NCBI GenBank assembly: GCA_020430865.1
Contig: JAGQIY010000229.1
Coordinates: 1 to 5,008, forward strand
Direction of reading: 5' to 3'
DNA from: Myxococcales bacterium
GTDB taxonomy: Bacteria > Myxococcota > Polyangia > Polyangiales > Polyangiaceae
DNA length: 5,008 nt
Position 1 is the first letter of the stretch; the number at the start of each line of letters is the position of its first letter. The notes beneath the pieces were generated by a model. That model was given only the letters and a program-made list of their open reading frames with translations. It was not told the DNA's origin and searched no databases. This document shows positions 1 through 5,008 of this stretch, piece after piece. A program made the translations under genes and the position numbers.

Positions 1-2
1 CC

Positions 3-1316
3 CGAGACCCGGAGAAGCCCAAGCGCAGCTGGGTGAAGCTGGGCTTCATCCGCACCGGCTACGGTGTCGCCTTGCGCGAGCCAGGGCTCGCGCCGCCCCG
101 TGACAAGTGCCGTCAAGGCTTCTACGCGATTCAACCTCTCGGCTACGTCTGCGCCGACGGAACCACGACCCGAGACCCGGACCACCCGGTGGTGCGAGCC
201 ATGCAGGACGCTGGCCGGGACCTCCTGGCGGACGATCCGGACGCCGTCTTCCCGTACCACTACGCGTTCAGCATCGGCGCGCCGATGTACGAGAAGCTCC
301 CCACCGCCGAGCAGGATCGCTTGGTGATGATGCGCTTTCGCCAGCGTCCACTGAAGCTCGGCGACTGGGCGCGAGGCTTCGAGGACCTGACCGTCGCGCG
401 TCCCATCGAGCCCAACGGCCCGATACCACGTTTCCTCGAGGATGGCGGCAGGAGCCCCCTGGGCGGGGACGACCTGGTGCGAAAGAACCTCCCGCACGGC
501 AGCATGGTCGCCTACTCCCGCGCCTTCGAAGCCGAGGGACGGGTGTGGCTGGTGACCCCTGATCTCACCCTCGTTCCAGCGGATCGAGTGCGGCCCTACC
601 GACCCTCGACCTTCCAGGGCGTCGAGCTCGGGAGGCTGCGTCTACCGCTGGCCTGGGCCCGCAAGCAGCCCCGGAACTTCTTCCGCATCGTGGACGAGGA
701 GGCTGAAGCCACCGGCGAGCAGCTCCCCGTGGCAGCGCCAGTGGAGCTCAGCGGCGAAGAACGCAAGCTCCACGGCGATCGCTACGTCGCGACTCGCGAC
801 GGCCGCTGGCTGCGCAACGACCACGTGCGCATCGCGAAGCGCGTGAAGCCCCCGAGCGCCATCAAGGGCGATCGCACCTGGATCTACCTCTCACTGACGG
901 AGTACACCCTAGTCGCTTACCGCGGGGAAATTCCGGTCTACGCGACCCTTCACGCTCCCGGACGGGGCGGCACCCACCGGGGCAAGGGCAGCGTCAGGAA
1001 CTACACCACGCCGCTGGGTGCGTTCCCCCTCAACTGGAAGGAACGCTGGGGAACCATGAGCCCTGACCCGGGCGCGCCCACCAGCTTCTGGATCAGCGAC
1101 GTGATGTGGACCCAGTACTTCAAGCAGCCCTACGCCCTGCATGGCGCGTACTGGCACGAGAGCTTCGGCGAGCGCATGAGCGCCGGCTGTCCAAACCTCG
1201 CGCCACGTGACGCGCGCTGGCTCTTCGACTTCAGCGAGCCCAAGCTCCCCGAGGGCTGGCAAGGCATCAGCCCGATGCCTGGCGGCGACAGCACGCTGAT
1301 CGTACTCGGTGGGTGA
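3..1316 (+). CDS. L,D-transpeptidase (YkuD domain), 5'-truncated by window edge
   Basis: Peptidoglycan-modifying enzyme predicted to form 3-3 cross-links or attach proteins to peptidoglycan outside the cytoplasm. The frame is open to the left edge; a GTG at base 33 is not a credible start, because coding continues upstream and no signal peptide follows it. Numbering from base 3 gives 437 visible residues. The N-terminal part (about 10-60) looks like an SH3-like segment (WVKLGF, then GFYAIQPLGYVC). A second segment of that kind, with RYVATRDGRWLRNDHVRI, starts near residue 257. The YkuD domain spans about 291-416: it opens with WIYLSL and LVAYRG, has TPLGAF at 336-341, and carries catalytic His380 (HG) and Cys396 in SAGCPN (393-398). 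The 16-residue His-to-Cys offset is in the family range. The usual SHGC His is Ala394, and PN replaces the common V/I-R/N. The stop is TGA at 1314-1316. Family assignment is firm; the exact substrate is unknown. Confidence 0.9.
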   Translation, partial: RDPEKPKRSWVKLGFIRTGYGVALREPGLAPPRDKCRQGFYAIQPLGYVCADGTTTRDPDHPVVRAMQDAGRDLLADDPDAVFPYHYAFSIGAPMYEKLPTAEQDRLVMMRFRQRPLKLGDWARGFEDLTVARPIEPNGPIPRFLEDGGRSPLGGDDLVRKNLPHGSMVAYSRAFEAEGRVWLVTPDLTLVPADRVRPYRPSTFQGVELGRLRLPLAWARKQPRNFFRIVDEEAEATGEQLPVAAPVELSGEERKLHGDRYVATRDGRWLRNDHVRIAKRVKPPSAIKGDRTWIYLSLTEYTLVAYRGEIPVYATLHAPGRGGTHRGKGSVRNYTTPLGAFPLNWKERWGTMSPDPGAPTSFWISDVMWTQYFKQPYALHGAYWHESFGERMSAGCPNLAPRDARWLFDFSEPKLPEGWQGISPMPGGDSTLIVLGG

Positions 1317-1334
1317 TACCGAAGGGGGAAGCGC

Positions 1335-1592
1335 TCAGGCGGCGCTCGGACGCGCGCTGTCGGACAGGCGAAGGGCCTGGGTGCTGAGCTGGTTGGCCAC
1401 GACCAGCCCGCTGAGCGTCAAGCGCACGCGCCCCGCGTCGACCAGGCCCCGCGCCTCGAGGCGCAGCAGGGCGGCGGCCGTTTCCCCACGGCTCAGGTTC
1501 AGGCTGCGACCCAGGCTCTGGGTGCTCGGCCGCTGCGTGTCGCGGGACTGCTGGAAGAGCTCGACGAGGACTTGGCTATCGGTGGCGGTCAT
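1335..1592 (-). CDS. small single-domain winged-helix DNA-binding protein
   Basis: Predicted transcriptional regulator of 85 residues. After a short N-terminal helix (about 4-17), a helix-turn-helix covers residues 24-48: SLGRSLNLS, then a recognition helix SRGETAAALLRLEARG. A beta wing follows (GLVDAGRVRLTLSG, 49-62), then a C-terminal helix. The pattern resembles the MarR/DtxR-like winged-helix core, but the protein is much shorter than typical MarR members (about 140 aa) and has no visible ligand or metal domain. I chose the ATG at 1592 because the HTH protein begins naturally there and an AAGGG sits 3 nt upstream. A longer reading from a TTG at 1682 would add 30 residues across AT-richer, promoter-like DNA and has no ribosome site. 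The gene is convergent with the transpeptidase (18 bp gap) and divergent from the metallohydrolase. It is not a named family that I recognise; its target genes are unknown. Confidence 0.72.
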   Translation of the reverse strand: MTATDSQVLVELFQQSRDTQRPSTQSLGRSLNLSRGETAAALLRLEARGLVDAGRVRLTLSGLVVANQLSTQALRLSDSARPSAA

Positions 1593-1612
1593 GAACCCTT
1601 GGTAGCGGAACC

Positions 1613-1639
1613 ACTGTAACTCTGTCCAGTTTCTGACAA
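1613..1639 (-). promoter_or_regulatory. candidate sigma70-like promoter for the winged-helix gene
   Basis: Read on the minus strand, TTGTCA (1639-1634, 5 of 6 against TTGACA) is followed after 15 nt by TACAGT (1618-1613, 4 of 6 against TATAAT). A transcript would begin near 1605, leaving a leader of roughly a dozen bases before the ATG at 1592. The spacing is short and the -10 is imperfect, so this is tentative. If real, it favours the 1592 start over the 1682 start. Confidence 0.25.
1623..1638. promoter_or_regulatory. near-dyad TGTCCAG-TTT-CTGACA, possible operator
   Basis: The arms TGTCCAG and CTGACA are inverted copies apart from one extra C, around a TTT centre. The site overlaps the candidate -35 element and spacer of the winged-helix gene, which is where an autorepressor would bind. 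The assignment rests only on symmetry and position. A short imperfect dyad like this can occur by chance. Confidence 0.22.
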
Positions 1640-1698
1640 GCAGTACACAGCTTTTGTTCAGTGCATCCTCACCCCCAAACAAGTGAATGATTTTCGTG

Positions 1699-1706
1699 GG
1701 TTAACC
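1699..1706. promoter_or_regulatory. GGTTAACC palindrome upstream of the metallohydrolase, possible operator
   Basis: A perfect 8-bp palindrome lies about 41 bp before the GTG start at 1748. It sits inside a wider pair GTGAA (1683-1687) and TTCAC (1710-1714). The position suits a regulator site near the metallohydrolase promoter, but no second copy was seen in the window and the protein that would bind it is unknown. Confidence 0.2.
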
Positions 1707-1747
1707 AATTTCACCGAGGTGTCTCCTGGCTCCGGTAGCCTCGGGGC

Positions 1748-3958
1748 GTGCGATTTTCTTCCACAGGGCTTCGAGGGGTTTGGATTGGGTTAGGCGCGAC
1801 GTTCCTCTGCCTGCCGCTGCTAGCAAGCAGCCTGGTTCGGGGCGAACCAGAGGGCGCTGCCCGGCCGGGGCCCGCTCCGCGCACAGCGACCGCCAGCGAG
1901 CTTCAGGCGCATACCCGTGTGTTCGCGAAGCCCGGGGACTGGGCGCTCTCGAACGCAGAGATCACCGCAGTGATCCGCAAGCGCGATGGCTGGCTCACGG
2001 ATCTCTGGCGTCGGCCCCTGATCTTGCCCGGCGTACCAGCCCTCGGAGTGGACACTCAGGTAGATTCTCTGTGGCAATTCCACCCCGTCGCGAGCATGGG
2101 CAAGAAGGACTACGCGTTCACCGCCAGGTCGACTCGTGCTCTGGCGGACGGCGTCGAGGTCATGAGCGTGCTCGAGCTTCACGGCCGCACGCTGCGCGCC
2201 ATCTCCGTATTCCGTGTGGATCCCCGACGACCGAAGCTCAGCATCGAGACCCGCTACAGCGCCGAGGACGGGAAGGCGCTCGGGGCGCGGCTAGGCGACG
2301 CCTTCAAGTGGGGAAACGTGCAGTACTACGTCTCGGGGCTCGGCAAGCCCCGCATGTCGTACAGGGGCCCCGCGAAGTGGGTGGGCCGCAAGGGCGCTCA
2401 GGGCGACCTGCTGCTCCGTCCGCTGGCGGCCACCCGCATGACGCTGGACTACCGCGCACGAATTCGCGGCTTTCAGGGCACCATCAAGGCGCACTACTTC
2501 AAGGAGCTTGGAGCAGGCAAGGAGCTCGTGGCGCGCCGAGAGCTGAGCTTCGAGCCGCTACCCATCGATCCCCCTTCGCCGACGCCGACGGGACGGCTCG
2601 AGGCTGACCTGGTCGACGAGAACGGACGACGCATCGCCGGAAAACTCACCATCGATCGCGTCGGGAGCAAGACGCGCGTCTTCGACGAGGACGGAGGCCT
2701 CGACGGCGCAGACCGCTTCGCCTGGACCGGCAACGGGAGGCTCAGCATTCCGCTGCCGGTTGGGCGCTACAAGGTCATGGCCAGCGCCGGGCTCGAGCGC
2801 GACGCCAGGAGCTTCGACGTGCAGATCAAGCTGGGCCAGACGCGCAGTTTCCATGCGGCTTTGCCGCGTGTTCTGCGCACACCGGGCTGGACCAGCGCCG
2901 ACTTCCACCTGCATCAGGTGCCCAGCGTCGACGCGGACATCTCGCTACCGGCGCGCGTGGTGTCCATCGCTGCCGAGGGCGTCGAACTGGCGGTGGCGAC
3001 GGATCACTACGTCGTCACCGATCTCGAGCCAACGCGCCGAGCGCTGAAGCGGGACGGCGTCCTGACCACCGAGTTCCAGAGCGTGAGTGGCTGCGAGGTG
3101 AGCACCCTGGGCAATCGCTTCGGCCACTTCAACGTCTTTCCGCTGAGCCTCGGGGAAGACGTCGCCTACCAGGACACGACGCCGGGGAAGCTGTTCGCCA
3201 GCGCCCGCAAGCTATCTCCCCACGGGATCCTGCAGGTCAACCACCCACGCTGGGATCCGGCGATCAGCTACTTCTCCGCGTTCGAGGTCAGCGAGGCAGA
3301 CGGCACCCCGGGCAAGCCGGGCTACGACTCGCAGTACGACACACTCGAGGTCTACAACGGCGACGACGCGCGGGACCTGAAGAAGGTGAAGCAGGTGCTC
3401 GCGGACTGGCTGCATCAGCTCGGTCGCGGCAAGCGCTACGTCGCCACCGGGTCCAGCGACTCCCACAAGCTCGGCATCCTGGATCCTGGTCTGCCCCGAA
3501 CCTTCGTGCGTTGCCGCGACGCGAAGAGCGACGCGGATGACGTGAAGGCGCCGTTCGCTGACTGCTTGAAGGCGCTGAAGGCGGGCAAGGCGCAGGTCAC
3601 CAGCGGACCGTTCATTGACGCAAAGGTGCTCGGCAAGGGCCCGGGGGAGACTGCGATGATCGAGGGAGAGAGCTTCGAACTGGAGCTCACCGTGCAGGCC
3701 GCGCCGTGGATCGACGTGAGCCAGCTCGAAGTGCTAGCCGGCGCTACGGGCAAGCGCATCCATTTTCAGACGTTCAAGCAGACTCGTGGCAAGGTGGAGC
3801 GTTTCCGTGGGAAACTGAAACTGACGTTACCCGAAGGGGCGTCGTTCGTTGTGGTGATGGCGCAGGGGAGTCGCGGATTGCCCAATGTCTCGAGGGAGTA
3901 CACGGTGCCGTTCGGGTTTACGAATCCGATATGGATCAGGAGTGAGAGCGGGGGGTAG
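1748..3958 (+). CDS. exported CehA/McbA-type metallohydrolase (PHP-like)
   Basis: Predicted metal-dependent hydrolase of the CehA/McbA group in the PHP superfamily, 736 aa; the substrate is unknown. A Sec signal peptide is visible: Arg2 and Arg9, a hydrophobic stretch of about 10-26, then a likely cut after ASS (26-28). Residues of about 45-275 are beta-rich and unassigned. Residues 283-375 look like a small Ig/carboxypeptidase-regulatory-like beta domain. The catalytic domain (about 380-625) has the full set of family motifs: DFHLH (385-389), ATDH (417-420), GCE (448-450), GHFN (459-462), NHPR (498-501), EVYNG (534-538), SDSH (570-573) and TSGPF (618-622). These His, Asp and Glu residues would bind the metals. 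A C-terminal beta domain ends with FGFTNPIWI. The start is GTG at 1748: an in-frame TAG at 1736 rules out anything upstream, and no ATG or GTG follows soon. The names come from carbaryl hydrolase CehA and McbA, but most homologues are uncharacterised, so carbamate hydrolysis should not be assumed. Confidence 0.9.
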   Translation: MRFSSTGLRGVWIGLGATFLCLPLLASSLVRGEPEGAARPGPAPRTATASELQAHTRVFAKPGDWALSNAEITAVIRKRDGWLTDLWRRPLILPGVPALGVDTQVDSLWQFHPVASMGKKDYAFTARSTRALADGVEVMSVLELHGRTLRAISVFRVDPRRPKLSIETRYSAEDGKALGARLGDAFKWGNVQYYVSGLGKPRMSYRGPAKWVGRKGAQGDLLLRPLAATRMTLDYRARIRGFQGTIKAHYFKELGAGKELVARRELSFEPLPIDPPSPTPTGRLEADLVDENGRRIAGKLTIDRVGSKTRVFDEDGGLDGADRFAWTGNGRLSIPLPVGRYKVMASAGLERDARSFDVQIKLGQTRSFHAALPRVLRTPGWTSADFHLHQVPSVDADISLPARVVSIAAEGVELAVATDHYVVTDLEPTRRALKRDGVLTTEFQSVSGCEVSTLGNRFGHFNVFPLSLGEDVAYQDTTPGKLFASARKLSPHGILQVNHPRWDPAISYFSAFEVSEADGTPGKPGYDSQYDTLEVYNGDDARDLKKVKQVLADWLHQLGRGKRYVATGSSDSHKLGILDPGLPRTFVRCRDAKSDADDVKAPFADCLKALKAGKAQVTSGPFIDAKVLGKGPGETAMIEGESFELELTVQAAPWIDVSQLEVLAGATGKRIHFQTFKQTRGKVERFRGKLKLTLPEGASFVVVMAQGSRGLPNVSREYTVPFGFTNPIWIRSESGG

Positions 3959-3979
3959 GGCGAGAGTTCGGAGTAGGGC
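3944..3979. repeat. 18-bp imperfect tandem repeat across the metallohydrolase stop codon
   Basis: Unit 1 (3944-3961, GAGAGCGGGGGGTAGGGC) and unit 2 (3962-3979, GAGAGTTCGGAGTAGGGC) match at 14 of 18 positions. The TAG stop at 3956-3958 lies in unit 1. Because 18 is a multiple of three, unit 2 carries a second in-frame TAG at 3974-3976. It looks like an old slippage or tandem duplication at the gene's 3' end. Confidence 0.6.
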
Positions 3980-4125
3980 ACGAAACGGGGCGACAACATC
4001 AGGCGAGGAGCGTCCACGCGTGACCTCTCCCCCGCCCACCTCGGAGATCAGCGCTTGTCGCCGACGCGCTCGTTCGGCCCGTGCTTCGTTCTCCGCGGTG
4101 CAGCAAGTCAAGCAAGACCCCGCGA
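3959..4125. other. convergent intergenic gap without a recognised gene or terminator
   Basis: This 167-bp stretch lies between the ends of two convergent genes. It opens with the end of the 18-bp tandem repeat. The only hairpins I see are weak: AGCGC (4050-4054) with GCGCT (4066-4070) around an 11-nt loop, and CGCGG (4094-4098) with CCGCG (4120-4124) around a 21-nt loop. Neither is followed by a T run on either strand. Termination here may be Rho-dependent, or may use a structure I cannot score by eye. Confidence 0.5.
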
Positions 4126-5008
4126 CTACGGCACCGTCGTGATGCGGCCCGAGCCACGCAGGCTCACGATCACGTCGCCGTTCGGCGCCACGACCATGCC
4201 GATGGGCTCCTCGCTGGTGAAGCTGACCCGATCGATCTCCACGAACGTGGTGCTGTTCAGGCGAACGACTTCGCCCGTGTCGCGACTGTTCACCCACATG
4301 CGACCGTCGCTCGTGAAGGCGAGACCCTCTGGTGCCATCACCGCGGGCGTCTGGATCACCGTGGAGACGAACCCACCGCTCGAGTCGAAGCGCTGCACGA
4401 CGGAGCTGGTGCGGCCGCTGGCGAACAGCTCGCCGCTCGGGCCGAACACCATCCCCTCGGGGCTGCCAAGCTGGGCGGTCGTCGCGAAGTTGCCGAGATC
4501 GGTACCGTCAGGCGCAAAGCGCACCACGGCGCCGGTGTTGCGCGAGCTGACGTAGAGGTTGCCGCTCGCGTCGAAAACCATCGAGTTCGGCCCGTTGAAC
4601 GTCGTCGTAGCGAAGGTGTCGATGAACGCGCCCGTGGTGCCATCGAAGCGCACGACGGAGTTCGCGCCACGCGAGGTGACATAGAGCGTGCCGTCGCTCG
4701 AGACCTCGACGTCTTGCAAGTCGGTGACGCCGGTCTGGGTCGCAAACGCGGTGGCGACGCTCGGGGTCGCTGGATCGATGCGGTACACGGTGTCCGACTC
4801 CACGACGAGCAGCCCACAGTCCTTGCCGAAGGCCACGCCTTCGGGCGAGTTGCCTGGGAGCGTCGCGCCGCCGGCAGGCAAGCCAGGCCAAGTGCAGCTC
4901 GGCACGCCACCGGTTCCACCCGTTCCACCAGTGCCGCCTGTCGCGCCCCCGGTGCCTGCGCTGCCGCCCGAACCAGCGCTGCCACCAACGCCGCCACCCG
5001 TGCCGCCA
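4126..5008 (-). CDS. NHL/Vgb-like beta-propeller protein with Gly/Thr-rich N-terminal linker, 5'-truncated
   Basis: About 294 codons are visible, ending at TAG (4128-4126). The frame stays open to the right edge, so the start lies outside. The GTG at 4905 is internal, because Gly/Thr/Ser-rich coding continues upstream for 34 codons. The order is a low-complexity linker (4906-5008), a short Cys-containing junction (VPSCTWPG), then about six repeats of 40-45 residues of the NHL / streptogramin-lyase-like type. Typical repeat motifs are SPEGVAF, DGTLYVTSR, GNLYVSSR, GAVVRF and APEGLAF. Such propellers bind ligands or proteins, and some are lyases. I see no catalytic signature, so enzyme activity should not be claimed. 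In myxobacteria, Gly/Thr/Ser linkers of this style commonly follow a lipoprotein signal, so a cell-surface lipoprotein is likely, but the lipobox is not in the window. It is convergent to the metallohydrolase and not in an operon with it. Confidence 0.85.
   Translation of the reverse strand, partial: GGTGGGVGGSAGSGGSAGTGGATGGTGGTGGTGGVPSCTWPGLPAGGATLPGNSPEGVAFGKDCGLLVVESDTVYRIDPATPSVATAFATQTGVTDLQDVEVSSDGTLYVTSRGANSVVRFDGTTGAFIDTFATTTFNGPNSMVFDASGNLYVSSRNTGAVVRFAPDGTDLGNFATTAQLGSPEGMVFGPSGELFASGRTSSVVQRFDSSGGFVSTVIQTPAVMAPEGLAFTSDGRMWVNSRDTGEVVRLNSTTFVEIDRVSFTSEEPIGMVVAPNGDVIVSLRGSGRITTVP
4129..4848 (-). repeat. protein-level beta-propeller repeats, five full blades plus a closing partial blade
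   Basis: Numbering from the GTG at 4905, repeats begin near residues 20 (SPEGVAF), 62 (LQDVEVS), 104 (GPNSMVF), 148 (SPEGMVF), 191 (APEGLAF) and 233 (PIGMVVA). Each has a central strand ending in SR or a variant (TSR, SSR, ASGR, NSR, SLR), and blades 2-5 then have VVRF or a close relative. The last repeat is short, as when the final blade is closed by a strand from the N-terminus. The likely fold is a six-bladed propeller. Confidence 0.75.
4906..5008 (-). repeat. low-complexity Gly/Thr/Ser linker coding repeat
   Basis: Thirty-four consecutive codons on the minus strand encode almost only Gly, Thr, Ser and Ala, with two-Gly-plus-one units such as GGT, GGS and GGA. Both Gly and Thr codons vary at the third base (GGC/GGT/GGA/GGG; ACG/ACC/ACT/ACA). 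The repeat is therefore kept at the protein level rather than as a young DNA repeat. It probably tethers the propeller away from the membrane or outer surface, and it continues past the window edge. Confidence 0.75.

Larger units (their letters stand above)
1593..1747. promoter_or_regulatory. divergent intergenic/promoter region between regulator and metallohydrolase
   Basis: This 155-bp gap lies between two diverging start codons, so it must hold both promoters. It is clearly richer in A and T than the flanking genes, with runs such as CAGCTTTTGTTCAG and GATTTTCGTGGG. It contains two short dyads, described separately. On the + side I see no convincing -35/-10 pair. The metallohydrolase GTG has only a GGGG one base upstream, so its ribosome binding site is weak or atypical. 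An AGGTG at 1717-1721 is about 26 nt from the start and too far to serve it. Confidence 0.55.

Noticed and set aside
33..35. GTG as the start codon of the L,D-transpeptidase
   Set aside because: The frame is open upstream with sequence that fits the SH3-like segment (a Trp just before VKLGF), and no signal peptide would follow this start.
1309..1605. Plus-strand open frame of 98 codons opposite the winged-helix gene
   Set aside because: Its translation is Arg/Ser/Ala-rich with no domain pattern, and it overlaps a minus-strand frame with a clear helix-turn-helix and wing. It is a high-GC shadow frame.
1778..1831. Lipoprotein signal on the metallohydrolase
   Set aside because: The only Cys in the hydrophobic segment (residue 21) is preceded by TFL, not a lipobox. 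An ordinary Sec signal peptide fits better.
4050..4124. Intrinsic terminator in the convergent gap
   Set aside because: Only 5-bp stems with 11- and 21-nt loops were found, without a T run on either strand.
3827..4297. Minus-strand open frame of 156 codons across the convergent gap
   Set aside because: It overlaps the ends of both supported genes, has a low-complexity Arg/His-rich translation and has no family resemblance.
4055..4555. Plus-strand open frame of 166 codons opposite the propeller gene
   Set aside because: The minus-strand frame shows clear propeller repeats. This one is their antisense image and has no recognisable domain.
4903..4905. GTG as the start codon of the propeller gene
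   Set aside because: Coding-like Gly/Thr/Ser repeats continue in frame upstream to the window edge, and a start here would leave the protein without an export signal.

Overview
The window is GC-rich, densely coding DNA with long antisense shadow frames. It holds four protein genes, two of them cut by the window edges. No RNA gene, mobile element, integrase, CRISPR array or replication origin was seen. The gene types suggest a myxobacterium-like bacterium (Myxococcota, probably Polyangiales or Polyangiaceae). They are a large exported YkuD-type L,D-transpeptidase with SH3-like segments, an exported CehA/McbA-type metallohydrolase, and a surface beta-propeller behind a Gly/Thr/Ser-rich linker. 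The taxonomic placement is inferred from gene style and composition; no marker gene is present.

Layout. Bases 3-1316 (+) hold the C-terminal 437 residues of an L,D-transpeptidase whose start lies upstream of the window. Convergent to it, 18 bp away, is a small winged-helix DNA-binding protein (1335-1592, -, 85 aa). A 155-bp divergent intergenic region (1593-1747), visibly more AT-rich than its surroundings, separates this regulator from the metallohydrolase gene (1748-3958, +, 736 aa, GTG start, Sec signal peptide). A convergent 167-bp gap (3959-4125) follows and begins with part of an 18-bp imperfect tandem repeat that spans the metallohydrolase stop codon. The rest (4126 to the right edge, -) is an NHL/Vgb-like six-bladed beta-propeller whose N-terminal linker and export signal run off the window.

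Function. Three of the four proteins probably act outside the cytoplasm: peptidoglycan cross-linking or modification, a metal-dependent hydrolase of unknown substrate, and a surface or periplasmic propeller. The one possible functional link is that the small winged-helix protein is divergent from the metallohydrolase and shares a promoter region containing two short dyads. It could therefore regulate itself and its neighbour; this is inference. The strands alternate (+, -, +, -), so no two genes form an operon here. I found no convincing undescribed multi-gene system. The points most worth a second look are the altered L,D-transpeptidase active-site motif, the divergent regulator/metallohydrolase pair, and the tandem duplication at the metallohydrolase stop.
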